From positions 1 through 30,694 of the forward strand of contig CALFCS010000026.1 of assembly GCA_937950565.1 (NCBI GenBank): a stretch of DNA of 30,694 bases, read 5' to 3'. The DNA comes from an uncultured Lachnospiraceae bacterium. GTDB taxonomy: Bacteria; Bacillota; Clostridia; Lachnospirales; Lachnospiraceae. Numbering within the stretch: position 1 is the stretch's first letter; each line of letters begins with the position of its first letter. A model generated the notes under the pieces. It had not been told where the DNA came from. It saw only the letters and a list, made by a program, of their open reading frames with translations, and made no database searches. A program made the translations under genes and the position numbers. Positions 21,858-30,694 of the stretch are shown piece by piece.

Positions 21858-23060
21858 GTGAGAAGAAAAAGAAAGACCGGATGTGCCGTTTTCGTCATTC
21901 TGTTTTTAGCTTTGGTTGCAATCCTTCTTTTGTCTGTTTTGTTTTTGGCAAAGGATAAAAATGCAAGAGTCAGGATAAAGGGAATTGTCAGTGGAGAGGG
22001 GATTCCATATCAGAAAACAGAATTTGATAATCAAGCATTTTCTAAAAAATATTATTATGAAAAGCTTCCGGAAGAGGAGCAGCAGGCATACCAGGAGATT
22101 CTTCAGGGAATTCGTGAAAACCAGGCTGAAATATATGTGCATGCAGAGAAGGCAGAACGGACGAATCAGATTTTCCAGTATGTGATTAAGGATTCTCCGG
22201 AAATATTCTGGTGTGAAGGGACTACAACTGCGACTTCTTATGGTGGTATGGAGCCATATACAGTATTGAAGCCGGTATACCAGTATGACAGCTATGCAAG
22301 AGAACAGATGCAGAAGGAGATTGATACTGTGGCTGAGGAATGGCTGTCCGGGATTTCGCAGGATGCTTCTGATTATGAAAAGATATTATATGCATATGAG
22401 CATATCGTGGATTCTGTGCAGTACGATACAAAGGCCGAGGATAATCAGAATATTTACAGCGTTCTTGTGAGAAAGCGCTCGGTATGCGCGGGATATTCGA
22501 GAACTATGCAGTATCTTCTGGAAAAGCTTGGAGTATTCTGTACTTATGTTACGGGAACTGTGGAGGACGGTCAGTCACATGCATGGAATATTGTGTATTG
22601 CGATGGAGATTATTACCATGTAGATGCAACATGGGGAGATCCGGTGTTCCAGACGCAGGAAGGTGAAGAGTCTGATTTTAAATATATCGGTTACGATTAT
22701 ATGTGCTGCAGTGATGAAGAGATTTATATGACACATACACCGGATTCTGATATAGAGCTTCCTGCGTGTACGAAGATGGACAAAAATTATTATGTTGTAA
22801 ATGGGATGTACTATCCGTCTTATGACGGTGATGCGGCGCTCGATGCAATGAAGGATGTGATTGATTCGAAGGAGAATCCGGCAGTATTTAAATATCCGGA
22901 TGAGGAGACTTACAAAGAGGCAAGAGAGGGGATTTTTCAGGATGTTGTTCACCAGGCGGCGCAGTATCTGGCAGATTCCTACGGGCTTATGCAGGTGAAA
23001 TACAGTTATATCGATGATGAGAAGCTTCATAAAATAGTGGTTTACTGGGATTATTCATAA
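21858..23060 (+). CDS. Membrane-anchored transglutaminase-like protein
   Basis: A 400-residue protein with an N-terminal membrane anchor (residues ~9-31, after a basic RRKRK start) and an external domain. SVCAGYSRTMQYLLEKLG (Cys210), QSHAWNIVY (His241) and YHVDATWGDP (Asp256) form the transglutaminase/protease-like Cys-His-Asp triad. The fold is shared by proteases and cell-wall-linked enzymes; the actual substrate is unknown. GTG 21858 is used, with AAAGGAA about 9 nt upstream. It is divergent from the split cell-wall gene, 56 nt away. Confidence 0.85.
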   Translation: MRRKRKTGCAVFVILFLALVAILLLSVLFLAKDKNARVRIKGIVSGEGIPYQKTEFDNQAFSKKYYYEKLPEEEQQAYQEILQGIRENQAEIYVHAEKAERTNQIFQYVIKDSPEIFWCEGTTTATSYGGMEPYTVLKPVYQYDSYAREQMQKEIDTVAEEWLSGISQDASDYEKILYAYEHIVDSVQYDTKAEDNQNIYSVLVRKRSVCAGYSRTMQYLLEKLGVFCTYVTGTVEDGQSHAWNIVYCDGDYYHVDATWGDPVFQTQEGEESDFKYIGYDYMCCSDEEIYMTHTPDSDIELPACTKMDKNYYVVNGMYYPSYDGDAALDAMKDVIDSKENPAVFKYPDEETYKEAREGIFQDVVHQAAQYLADSYGLMQVKYSYIDDEKLHKIVVYWDYS

Positions 23061-23068
23061 AAAAGTTA

Positions 23069-23097
23069 TTGAAAAAAGAAGGTGGGTGTAGTATAAT
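23069..23097 (+). promoter_or_regulatory. Promoter of carAB
   Basis: TTGAAA (23069-23074), 17 nt, TATAAT (23092-23097): near-consensus sigma-A. Only about 60 nt separate it from carA, and no attenuator-type terminator is visible there, so pyrimidine control by PyrR-style attenuation is not evident. Confidence 0.8.
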
Positions 23098-23157
23098 TTC
23101 TACAATTTGGGAAACTTTAGGCAGCAAACTACAACATATAGAAGAAAGGGTGGAAAT

Positions 23158-24246
23158 ATGAAAGCGTTTCTTATACTAGAAGACGGAACTGTTTTTGCCG
23201 GGACCAGTATCGGGTCGACAAAGGACATAGTAAGCGAGATTGTATTTAATACTTCGATGACGGGTTATCTGGAGGTTCTGACAGATCCATCCTACGCAGG
23301 ACAGGCGGTGGTAATGACGTATCCTTTGATTGGAAATTACGGAATTACTCCCGATATGGAGTCGAAGAAGGCGTGGCCCGATGGCTATATTGTAAGGGAA
23401 ATCTCCAGGGTAGCAAGTAATTTCCGGTGTGAAGGCAATCTTCAGGATTTTCTCATCGAACAGGATATTACAGGAATTGCAGATGTAGATACAAGGGCGC
23501 TTACGAAGATTCTCCGTGAAAAAGGTACTATGAATGGCATGATTACTACAAATGTCAATTATAATCTCGATGAGATTCTTCCGAAATTGAAAGCCTACAA
23601 GGTAGGAGATGTGGTATCTGAAGTCACCTGTGCAGAATCTTATACGCTGGACGGCGACGGACCAAAGGTCGCACTTATGGACTTTGGCGCAAAAAATAAT
23701 ATTATCAAATCTTTACATCAGAGAGGATGTCAAGTCACTGTCTATCCGGCAGGCACCTCTGCTGAAGAAATTATTCTTACGAATCCGGATGGGATCATGT
23801 TATCTAACGGCCCAGGAGACCCGGAAACGAACGTGTCTGTGATAGAAGAGATCAGGAAATTATCCAATACAGATATTCCGATATTTGCAATTTGTCTGGG
23901 ACATCAGCTGATGGCTCTGGCTCACGGTGCAAAAACATATAAATTAAAATACGGACACAGGGGCGGTAATCATCCGGTGAAGGATCTTACAGATGGACGT
24001 GTGTATATTTCTTCACAGAATCATGGGTATGCAGTAGATTACAATACCATGGATCCTTCTGTCGCGGAAGAAGCATTTGTAAATGTAAATGACGGAACGA
24101 ACGAGGGACTTTCCTATATTGGGAAAAATATTTTTACGGTGCAGTTTCACCCGGAAGCATGTCCCGGACCGCAGGATTCCGGCTACTTGTTTGACAGATT
24201 TATAGATATGATGACAGCAGAGCGAAAGGAGCAGAAGAATGCCTAG
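23158..24246 (+). CDS. carA: Carbamoyl-phosphate synthase small subunit
   Basis: A 362-residue glutaminase subunit that releases ammonia from glutamine for carbamoyl phosphate, feeding arginine and pyrimidine synthesis. The N-terminal CarA domain begins KAFLILEDGTVFAGTSIG. The class I amidotransferase domain has the nucleophile Cys246 in AICLGHQLMALAHG and QFHPEACPGPQDS with the catalytic His/Glu. ATG 23158 has GAAAGGGTGG before it; the extra 17 codons upstream are not family-like. It overlaps carB by 8 nt. Confidence 0.97.
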   Translation: MKAFLILEDGTVFAGTSIGSTKDIVSEIVFNTSMTGYLEVLTDPSYAGQAVVMTYPLIGNYGITPDMESKKAWPDGYIVREISRVASNFRCEGNLQDFLIEQDITGIADVDTRALTKILREKGTMNGMITTNVNYNLDEILPKLKAYKVGDVVSEVTCAESYTLDGDGPKVALMDFGAKNNIIKSLHQRGCQVTVYPAGTSAEEIILTNPDGIMLSNGPGDPETNVSVIEEIRKLSNTDIPIFAICLGHQLMALAHGAKTYKLKYGHRGGNHPVKDLTDGRVYISSQNHGYAVDYNTMDPSVAEEAFVNVNDGTNEGLSYIGKNIFTVQFHPEACPGPQDSGYLFDRFIDMMTAERKEQKNA

Positions 24247-27200
24247 GAATAAAGAGATTAAAAAAGTACTGGTAATTGGTTCCGGTCCGATTGTCATCGG
24301 ACAGGCGGCAGAGTTTGATTATGCGGGCACGCAGGCGTGCCGTTCTTTAAAAGAAGAAGGCTTAGAGGTTGTGCTTCTGAATTCGAATCCTGCAACGATT
24401 ATGACGGATAAAGATATTGCAGATAAGGTGTATATTGAGCCGCTGACAGTAGAAGTAGTGGAACAGCTCATTTTAAAGGAGCGTCCGGACAGTGTGCTGC
24501 CGACACTGGGAGGCCAGGCGGCGCTGAATCTTGCCATGGAGCTGGATGAGAAAGGATTCCTTAGAGAAAATCATGTGCGCTTGATTGGAACGACTGCAGA
24601 GACGATTAAGAAGGCGGAGGACCGTCTGGAATTCAAATCTACGATGGAAAAAATCGGAGAACCGTGTGCGGCATCTCTTGTGGTGGAGAATGTAGAGGAC
24701 GGTATCGCATTTGCAGAGAGCATCGGCTATCCGGTCGTGCTTCGCCCGGCTTATACGCTTGGCGGAAGCGGGGGCGGTATCGCCCACGACAGAAGACAGC
24801 TCGTAGAGATTCTGGAGAACGGACTCCGTCTTTCCAGGGTAGGACAGGTTCTCGTGGAACGCTGCATTGCAGGATGGAAGGAAATTGAGTATGAGGTTAT
24901 GCGTGATGCAAAAGGAAATTGTATCACCGTATGTAATATGGAAAATATTGACCCGGTAGGCGTGCATACCGGTGACAGTATTGTTGTGGCGCCGTCACAG
25001 ACATTGGGAGACAAGGAATACCAGATGCTTCGTACATCGGCGCTGAATATTATCAGCGAGCTGAATATTACCGGAGGCTGTAACGTGCAGTATGCGTTGC
25101 ATCCGGAAACATTTGAATATTGTGTCATCGAAGTAAATCCACGTGTCAGCCGTTCTTCGGCGCTTGCAAGTAAAGCGACCGGTTATCCGATTGCCAAGGT
25201 GGCGGCAAAGATTGCGCTCGGCTATACTTTGGATGAGATTAAAAATGCGGTTACGAAGAAGACCTATGCGAGCTTTGAGCCGATGCTGGATTACTGCGTG
25301 GTGAAGATCCCAAGACTTCCGTTTGATAAATTTATCAGCGCGAAGAGAACGCTGACGACACAGATGAAGGCGACCGGAGAAGTCATGAGTATTTGCGATA
25401 ATTTTGAAGGCGCGCTTATGAAGGCAATCCGTTCTCTGGAGCAGCATGTAGATAGTCTGATGTCCTATGATTTCTCACATTTATCCAGAGAAGACCTTCT
25501 GGACGAATTGAAAGTAGTAGATGACCAGAGAATCTGGAAGATTGCGGAGGCAATCCGCCGGGGTGTTTCTTATGAAGTGATTCATGAAATTACGAAAATA
25601 GATATTTGGTTTATTGATAAAATATCCATTCTTGTAGAAATGGAGCTGGCGCTTAAAGGGTGTGCGCCAAGAATTGCATCCGGAAGGGCAAGTCTTGAAC
25701 CGGAACTGTTAAGAGAGGCAAAGCGTCTGGAATTCCCGGACAGTGTGATTGCAAGCCTGACCGGACTTACCGAGCGTAAAGTACATGATCTCCGTCATGC
25801 ATACGGAATTACGGCGGCTTATAAAATGGTAGATACGTGCGCAGCAGAATTTGCGGCAGAGACGCCATATTACTATTCTGTATTTGGCAGAGAGAACGAG
25901 GTGGAGAAGACAAGCGGCAGGAAGAAAGTGCTTGTGCTTGGTTCCGGGCCGATACGAATCGGACAGGGAATCGAGTTCGATTTCTGTTCGGTACATTGTA
26001 CTTGGGCTTTCGCAAAAGAAGGCTATGAGACAATTATTGTGAATAACAACCCGGAGACGGTCAGTACAGACTTTGACATTGCAGACAAGCTGTATTTTGA
26101 ACCGCTGACACCAGAAGATGTGGAAAGCATTGTGGATTTGGAAAAACCGGACGGCGCTGTGGTACAGTTTGGCGGGCAGACCGCGATCAAGCTGACAGAA
26201 GCATTGATGAAAATGGGGGTTCCGATTCTTGGAACGAAAGCAGAAGATGTAGATGCGGCAGAGGACAGGGAATTATTTGATGAAATTCTTGAAAAGTGCC
26301 AGATACCACGTCCGACGGGAGGAACTGTATTTACTGCGAAGGAAGCAAAGGAAGTGGCGAACCGCCTGGGCTATCCGGTGCTTGTAAGGCCTTCTTATGT
26401 GCTTGGCGGCCAGGGAATGCAGATTGCGATTAATGACCGCGATATTGATGAATTTATCGGCATCATCAACCGGATTGCACAGGATCATCCGATTCTGGTA
26501 GACAAGTATCTGCAGGGAAAAGAAATCGAAGTAGATGCCGTGTGTGACGGAACGGATATCTTGATTCCGGGTATTATGGAGCATATCGAGCGTGCGGGAA
26601 TTCATTCCGGTGACAGTATCTCTGTTTATCCGGCGAAGAGTATTTCCGAAAAGACAAAACGCACAATCGAGGAATATACCAGAAGGCTTGCGCAGTCGCT
26701 GCATGTAATCGGACTGATTAATATTCAGTTTATTGTATGCGGAGAGGATGTATACGTAATCGAGGTGAATCCGCGCTCCAGCCGTACCGTACCTTATATT
26801 AGCAAAGTAACCGGTATCCCGATTGTTCCGCTGGCGACGAAAGTAATCATCGGACATAAGATAAAAGAGCTTGGCTATACACCGGGACTTCAGCCGGAGG
26901 CAGATTATTTTGCGGTAAAAATGCCGGTGTTCTCCTTTGAAAAAATCCGGGATGCGGATATCAGCCTTGGGCCGGAGATGAAGTCTACCGGGGAATGTCT
27001 TGGAATTGCAAAGACCTTCGACGAGGCATTATATAAAGCATTTTTAGGTGCAGGAATCAAGCTTCCGAAATTCAGCAACATGATTATGACTGTGCGTGAT
27101 GAGGATAAGGCAGAAGCGGTGGAAATTGGAAGAAGATTTGAAAAAATCGGTTATAAAATTTTTGCGACAGCGGGAACGGCAGAAGTGTTGAAAAACGCAG

Positions 27201-27463
27201 GCGTTAAGGCAATCGCAGTAAATAAGATTGAGCAGTCCACACCGAACCTTATGGACTTAATACTCGGACATAAGATTGATTTGGTTATTGACACGCCGCC
27301 ACAGGGTGCAGAACATGCCAAAGATGGTTTTGTAATCCGGAGAAATGCGATTGAGACGGGTGTGAATGTGCTGACTGCGATTGATACGGCAAAGGCGCTG
27401 ATTACCAGTCTGGAAAATACGAATATACAGAAGTTAACTTTAGTGGATATTGCACGCATTTAA
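24239..27463 (+). CDS. carB: Carbamoyl-phosphate synthase large subunit
   Basis: A 1074-residue synthetase subunit. Two homologous ATP-grasp halves are visible, opening with VLVIGSGPIVIGQAAEFDYA and VLVLGSGPIRIGQGIEFDF. The C-terminal ~130 residues form the allosteric MGS-like domain (KIFATAGTAEVLKNAGV). Length and order match the family. AAAGGAG lies within the end of carA. The complex makes carbamoyl phosphate from bicarbonate, glutamine and two ATP. Confidence 0.98.
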   Translation: MPRNKEIKKVLVIGSGPIVIGQAAEFDYAGTQACRSLKEEGLEVVLLNSNPATIMTDKDIADKVYIEPLTVEVVEQLILKERPDSVLPTLGGQAALNLAMELDEKGFLRENHVRLIGTTAETIKKAEDRLEFKSTMEKIGEPCAASLVVENVEDGIAFAESIGYPVVLRPAYTLGGSGGGIAHDRRQLVEILENGLRLSRVGQVLVERCIAGWKEIEYEVMRDAKGNCITVCNMENIDPVGVHTGDSIVVAPSQTLGDKEYQMLRTSALNIISELNITGGCNVQYALHPETFEYCVIEVNPRVSRSSALASKATGYPIAKVAAKIALGYTLDEIKNAVTKKTYASFEPMLDYCVVKIPRLPFDKFISAKRTLTTQMKATGEVMSICDNFEGALMKAIRSLEQHVDSLMSYDFSHLSREDLLDELKVVDDQRIWKIAEAIRRGVSYEVIHEITKIDIWFIDKISILVEMELALKGCAPRIASGRASLEPELLREAKRLEFPDSVIASLTGLTERKVHDLRHAYGITAAYKMVDTCAAEFAAETPYYYSVFGRENEVEKTSGRKKVLVLGSGPIRIGQGIEFDFCSVHCTWAFAKEGYETIIVNNNPETVSTDFDIADKLYFEPLTPEDVESIVDLEKPDGAVVQFGGQTAIKLTEALMKMGVPILGTKAEDVDAAEDRELFDEILEKCQIPRPTGGTVFTAKEAKEVANRLGYPVLVRPSYVLGGQGMQIAINDRDIDEFIGIINRIAQDHPILVDKYLQGKEIEVDAVCDGTDILIPGIMEHIERAGIHSGDSISVYPAKSISEKTKRTIEEYTRRLAQSLHVIGLINIQFIVCGEDVYVIEVNPRSSRTVPYISKVTGIPIVPLATKVIIGHKIKELGYTPGLQPEADYFAVKMPVFSFEKIRDADISLGPEMKSTGECLGIAKTFDEALYKAFLGAGIKLPKFSNMIMTVRDEDKAEAVEIGRRFEKIGYKIFATAGTAEVLKNAGVKAIAVNKIEQSTPNLMDLILGHKIDLVIDTPPQGAEHAKDGFVIRRNAIETGVNVLTAIDTAKALITSLENTNIQKLTLVDIARI

Positions 27464-27573
27464 ATTGTAATGTTTTTGTAATATTTGTAATAAAAATGAA
27501 ATTTTTGAATATACTCTTTTTAAATATAGTAAAAAAGAATTTGATAACTTTTTGCATATTGGGAGGAGTATAG

Positions 27574-28218
27574 ATGAGTAAGCGAAAAACCAGAATGATT
27601 GTTTTTAGCATTTTGTCGATGGTTCTATTATGCAGTATGGGGTTTGCAAATAAAACGGAGCTGTTGCCGCCGGAGATGGCGGCAAAGCCTTGTGTCACGG
27701 AAGCAGCGCCGATATGTTTGGTTCAGGAAAACACGAAGGTCAAAGATGCGTTCGTGATGTGGGATAAGAACAGGAAGATGATAGAGAATGTCAGGGCTGG
27801 AATATCGAAGATTGGAGAACGGGCAGCGAAAACAGAACAGGAGCTGAAGGCAGAACAAGCGTTGGAGGCAGCGCAGATGGAAGAAGTGCAGAATGTGCAG
27901 AAGCTCCTTGCCTCTATTATTTTCTGCGAGGCGGGCAACCAGCCTTATGAGGGACAGGTCGCAGTCGGCGCAGTCGTGATGAACCGGGTGAAGAGCGGTT
28001 CGTTTCCGGATACCATCGAGGAAGTGATTTATCAGCGGGGACAGTTTGCACCGGCAGGTACCGGATGGCTGAACAGGATCAGGAACTCTAATGGCTATAC
28101 AGATTCTGCCATGCAGGCGGCGGCAGATGCTTTAAATGGCGCCAATCCGGTAGGAAATTGCCTGTATTTTGACCGTGGCGGGAGTGGGATGCGGATTGGA
28201 GATCATTATTTTCATTAA
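27574..28218 (+). CDS. SleB/CwlJ-type cell wall hydrolase
   Basis: A 214-residue secreted protein. Residues 1-26 look like a signal peptide (IVFSILSMVLLCSMGFA). A charged helical linker at ~55-108 follows. The Hydrolase_2 domain then has FCEAGNQPYEGQVAVGAVVM with the likely catalytic Glu119, VIYQRGQFAP and CLYFDRGG. This family cuts spore cortex or vegetative peptidoglycan; there is no separate peptidoglycan-binding repeat as in SleB, so vegetative or spore use is open. TGGGAGGAG lies before the ATG. No close operon partner. Confidence 0.9.
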   Translation: MSKRKTRMIVFSILSMVLLCSMGFANKTELLPPEMAAKPCVTEAAPICLVQENTKVKDAFVMWDKNRKMIENVRAGISKIGERAAKTEQELKAEQALEAAQMEEVQNVQKLLASIIFCEAGNQPYEGQVAVGAVVMNRVKSGSFPDTIEEVIYQRGQFAPAGTGWLNRIRNSNGYTDSAMQAAADALNGANPVGNCLYFDRGGSGMRIGDHYFH

Positions 28219-28333
28219 AAATATAAGATTTTATTAAGAATGATAAAAACTCTACACAAAAGCCAGTAAATCCTGTAAACTGGACAAAGGACAGAGAGCA
28301 TTGTTTGGCATATGCGCATGGAGGAGAGCAAAT

Positions 28334-29005
28334 ATGTACAGGATTTTGATTGTAGAGGATGACAGAACGATTGCGGAAACGCTTGCTTCCCATCTTAGAA
28401 AATGGGGGTACGAGGCGGAATGTGTGGATGATTTTAAAAATATATTGGAGAAATTTGCACAATATAATCCGCAGTTAGTGATTCTTGATATTATGCTACC
28501 GTTTTTTAATGGCTTTCACTGGTGCCAGGAAATCCGTAAGATTTCCAAGGTTCCGATTGTGTTCCTCTCATCGGCAAATGAGAATATGAATATTGTTATG
28601 GCTATGAATATGGGCGGTGATGAATTTATTGAGAAACCGTTTGATCTGAATGTGGTGACAGCGAAGGTGCAGGCTGTTTTGAGGCGTGCCTATTCTTTTC
28701 AGGGAAGTGCAAATGTATTAGAATACCATGGAATGCTTCTAAATCTGAATGATGCGTCTGTTACATATATGGGGCAGAAGCTGGAGCTTACAAAAAATGA
28801 GTTTCGCATTCTGCAGATGCTGCTTGAAAGTTCCGGAAAGATTGTTTCCAGGGATTTGATTATTACAAGTCTGTGGGAGAGTGATGAGTTTATCGATGAC
28901 AATACGCTGACTGTAAATGTATCAAGACTTCGGAAGAAACTGGAAGAAATAGGGATGGATGACATGATACGGACAAAGAAAGGCATCGGGTATATGGTAG
29001 AATGA
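28334..29005 (+). CDS. bceR: OmpR-family response regulator of a Bce-type module
   Basis: A 223-residue regulator. The receiver domain (1-~120) has Asp9/Asp10, phosphorylated Asp52 in LVILDIMLP and Lys101 in FIEKPF. The winged-helix output domain (~130-223) holds LTKNEFRILQMLLESSGKIV and NVSRLRKKLEEIG. ATG 28334 has GAGGAG about 8 nt upstream; an earlier in-frame start would add 11 untypical residues. It overlaps the kinase gene by 4 nt. With the kinase and ABC gene it forms a peptide-antibiotic sensing system; the symbol is by family, not by proven orthology. Confidence 0.88.
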   Translation: MYRILIVEDDRTIAETLASHLRKWGYEAECVDDFKNILEKFAQYNPQLVILDIMLPFFNGFHWCQEIRKISKVPIVFLSSANENMNIVMAMNMGGDEFIEKPFDLNVVTAKVQAVLRRAYSFQGSANVLEYHGMLLNLNDASVTYMGQKLELTKNEFRILQMLLESSGKIVSRDLIITSLWESDEFIDDNTLTVNVSRLRKKLEEIGMDDMIRTKKGIGYMVE

Positions 29006-30012
29006 GGAATATATTTTTTCAGTTTTTAAAGGAAAATAAAAAAGATATTTGTCTGTATGCCGGATTTATTGGAATTTTTGCTGTGATATTTGAGCTTTAC
29101 CGGATTCGTATGGATGCAGTAAAATATGCATTTCTACTGTCATTTTTCTGGCTTCTTGCATATGCGGCGGTAGATTTTATCCGTTATAAAAGGCGCCATG
29201 AGGAGCTGATTATGTCGGAAAGGCGGGCAGTAGAGGGCTTTGAAGACATGCCTGCTCCAATTGGGATCATGGAAGAGGATTATCAGAGAATCATTAGAGA
29301 GATTTATAAGGACAAGCTGGAAATCGAATCCAGGAGCCGGATATCCAGGCAGGAGATGAATGATTACTACAGTATGTGGGTGCATCAGGTCAAAACGCCG
29401 ATTGCAGCGCTTCGTGTATTGCTTCAGTCCCATGAACAGACGGAAAGCGAAGAGGAGCTTGCGCTTGTGCGGGAGATGAAGATGGAGCTTTTTAAGGTCG
29501 AGCAATACGTAGAGATGGTGCTTACCTATCTTCGGATGGAATCCATGTCATCAGATCTTGTATTTGACTTATATCCATTAGATGGACTCATCCGTCAGGC
29601 AGTGAAAAAGTATTCGCAGATGTTTATCATGAAGAAGATAAAATTGAATTATGTGCCTCTTGATAAGAAGGTCCTGACAGATGAAAAATGGCTTGTTTTT
29701 GTACTGGAGCAGCTCTTATCCAATGCATTGAAATATACAAAAGAGGGGAGCATCTCCATTTATGAAGACAAGGGGTATTTGATTATTGAAGACACAGGGA
29801 TTGGTATTTACCCGGAGGATCTCCCGCGTGTGTTTGAAAAAGGTTTTACAGGCTATAACGGGAGAAGAGATAAGAAATCAACCGGAATTGGACTGTATTT
29901 GTGTAAGACGGTTATGGACAGGCTGAGACATCCGTTATGGATTGAATCAGAGCCTGACAAAGGAACGAAGGTATATCTGGACCTGGAGCGTCCTGAATTG
30001 CAAATGGAATAG
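29002..30012 (+). CDS. bceS: Intramembrane-sensing histidine kinase (BceS-like)
   Basis: A 336-residue kinase with two closely spaced membrane helices (~17-34 and ~41-62) and almost no external loop. This is the mark of Bce kinases that sense through their ABC transporter. The phosphorylated His128 is in MWVHQVKTPIAALRVLLQ. The ATPase domain shows LEQLLSNALKYTKEG, IEDTGIGIYPEDLPRVFEKG and STGIGLYLCK. It overlaps the regulator gene by 4 nt. Confidence 0.9.
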   Translation: MRNIFFQFLKENKKDICLYAGFIGIFAVIFELYRIRMDAVKYAFLLSFFWLLAYAAVDFIRYKRRHEELIMSERRAVEGFEDMPAPIGIMEEDYQRIIREIYKDKLEIESRSRISRQEMNDYYSMWVHQVKTPIAALRVLLQSHEQTESEEELALVREMKMELFKVEQYVEMVLTYLRMESMSSDLVFDLYPLDGLIRQAVKKYSQMFIMKKIKLNYVPLDKKVLTDEKWLVFVLEQLLSNALKYTKEGSISIYEDKGYLIIEDTGIGIYPEDLPRVFEKGFTGYNGRRDKKSTGIGLYLCKTVMDRLRHPLWIESEPDKGTKVYLDLERPELQME

Positions 30013-30016
30013 GATT

Positions 30017-30091
30017 CTTACGATTTTGTAAGTTTTCGGAGGGAAAATGTAACCTAAGTCAATGGAAAGACATTTTCTCTTTTTTTATAAT
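30017..30091 (+). promoter_or_regulatory. Probable regulated promoter of the ABC transporter
   Basis: CTTACGATTTTGTAAG (30017-30032) is an inverted repeat of a kind that could bind the adjacent response regulator. The -10 box TATAAT is at 30086-30091; the position 17 nt before it has only TGGAAA, which suggests an activator-dependent promoter. GAAAATGT (30042-30049) and ACATTTTC (30070-30077) form a further dyad. Confidence 0.45.
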
Positions 30092-30134
30092 AGATTTGCA
30101 AAACAAATTAAGATTCAGAAAGGACGGAAAAGAG

Positions 30135-30694
30135 ATGGCACTTTTAGAGGTGAAAAATGTAAAGAAAATATATACTACCAGGTTCGGAGGAAATCAGGTG
30201 GAAGCGCTCCGCGATGTGAGCTTTTCCGTAGAACCCGGAGAATACGTGGTGATTATGGGGGAATCCGGTTCCGGAAAGACAACGCTCCTTAATATCCTGG
30301 CAGCACTTGATAAACCGACCGGAGGCAAGGTCTATCTGAAAGGAAGGGATCTGGGGCTGGTGAAAGAGAAAGAAATCGCGGCATTTCGCAGACAGAATCT
30401 GGGGTTTGTGTTTCAGGACTTTAATCTTCTGGATACGTTTTCTCTTAAGGATAATATCCTGCTTCCGCTGGTGCTTTCCGGCAGGAAATACGAAGAAATG
30501 GAGAAAAGGATAGCGCCGATTGTAGAGAAGCTTGGCATCGCGCAGCTATTGGGAAAATATCCTTATGAGGTATCCGGGGGACAGAAGCAAAGAGCGGCTG
30601 TGGCGAGAGCGCTTATTACAAAACCGCAGCTGATTCTGGCAGATGAGCCGACGGGAGCGCTGGACTCCAGAGCGGCGGATGAGCTGATGAATCT
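30135..30694 (+). CDS. bceA: ABC transporter ATP-binding protein, BceA-like (truncated by window end)
   Basis: The first 186 codons are in the window. Walker A is MGESGSGKTTLLN, the Q-loop FVFQDFNLLD, the signature VSGGQKQRAAVARAL and Walker B LILADEPTGALDS, all of the MacB/LolD/BceA class. ATG 30135 follows an AAAGGACGG-type ribosome site. The cognate ten-helix permease (BceB) should lie just beyond the window. The frame is open to the last base, so the truncation is a window effect only. Confidence 0.92.
   Translation, partial: MALLEVKNVKKIYTTRFGGNQVEALRDVSFSVEPGEYVVIMGESGSGKTTLLNILAALDKPTGGKVYLKGRDLGLVKEKEIAAFRRQNLGFVFQDFNLLDTFSLKDNILLPLVLSGRKYEEMEKRIAPIVEKLGIAQLLGKYPYEVSGGQKQRAAVARALITKPQLILADEPTGALDSRAADELMN

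Noticed and set aside
27464..27573. Sporulation-sigma promoter before the SleB-like gene
   Set aside because: The region is very AT-rich and offers several weak -10-like matches; no convincing sigma-E, -G or -K pair could be chosen by eye.
30042..30077. GAAAATGT / ACATTTTC dyad as a terminator after the kinase gene
   Set aside because: Arms are only 8 bp with a 20-nt loop, and the T-run after it overlaps the -10 region of the ABC gene. A regulatory reading is more likely.

Overview
The window looks like a chromosomal segment of a gut-type Clostridium, most likely Lachnospiraceae. The grounds are the low-to-middle GC content, strong AGGAGG ribosome sites, the gene order pyrH-frr-uppS-cdsA-dxr-rseP, a SleB-type spore-cortex hydrolase, a Bce-type peptide-sensing module, and large serine recombinases of clostridial type. 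No tRNA, rRNA or CRISPR array was seen.

Layout. (1) 77-3192: a LysR regulator divergent from a DUF3737 beta-helix protein and a Cys-nucleophile alpha/beta hydrolase. A shared promoter region holds a LysR-like palindrome. (2) 3307-8471: a housekeeping operon for UMP kinase, ribosome recycling, isoprenoid/undecaprenyl and phospholipid synthesis and site-2 protease. It is followed by a MATE exporter and a stand-alone CheY-like receiver. (3) 10390-21801: one host gene cut into three pieces by two integrated elements. (4) 21858-27463: a membrane-anchored transglutaminase-like protein, then carA-carB. (5) 27574-30694: a SleB-like hydrolase and the start of a BceRS-BceAB antimicrobial-peptide resistance module, with the ABC ATPase cut by the window edge.

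The main discovery is region 3. A minus-strand gene for a 420-residue SpoIID-like, peptidoglycan-binding cell-wall protein exists as an N-terminal piece (21801-21123), a middle piece (14998-14797) and a C-terminal piece (10771-10390). Joining them at short repeats (ACC and GTCATCC on the plus strand) restores 1263 nt, exactly 421 codons with no stop before the end. Element A (unit 4,025 bp) and element B (unit 6,124 bp) each carry their own large serine recombinase next to one end. Rejoining the ends of each element gives a 50-bp inverted-repeat attP-like site, with the repeat core at its centre. Element A carries an AAA ATPase/TOPRIM-like pair that resembles two-gene anti-phage systems. Element B carries two uncharacterised membrane genes, an SLH-domain remnant, a Uma2-type nuclease, and a divergent pair of HTH regulators. 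The pair is separated by three or four evenly spaced operator-like sites, as in a phage switch.

The recombinase gene of element B runs across its own attachment site. Its last five residues and stop codon come from the host gene while integrated. In the predicted circle the protein would instead gain a different 21-residue tail. All host pieces remain open, so precise excision could rebuild the cell-wall gene, as in known sporulation-gene intervening elements. That last point is inference.
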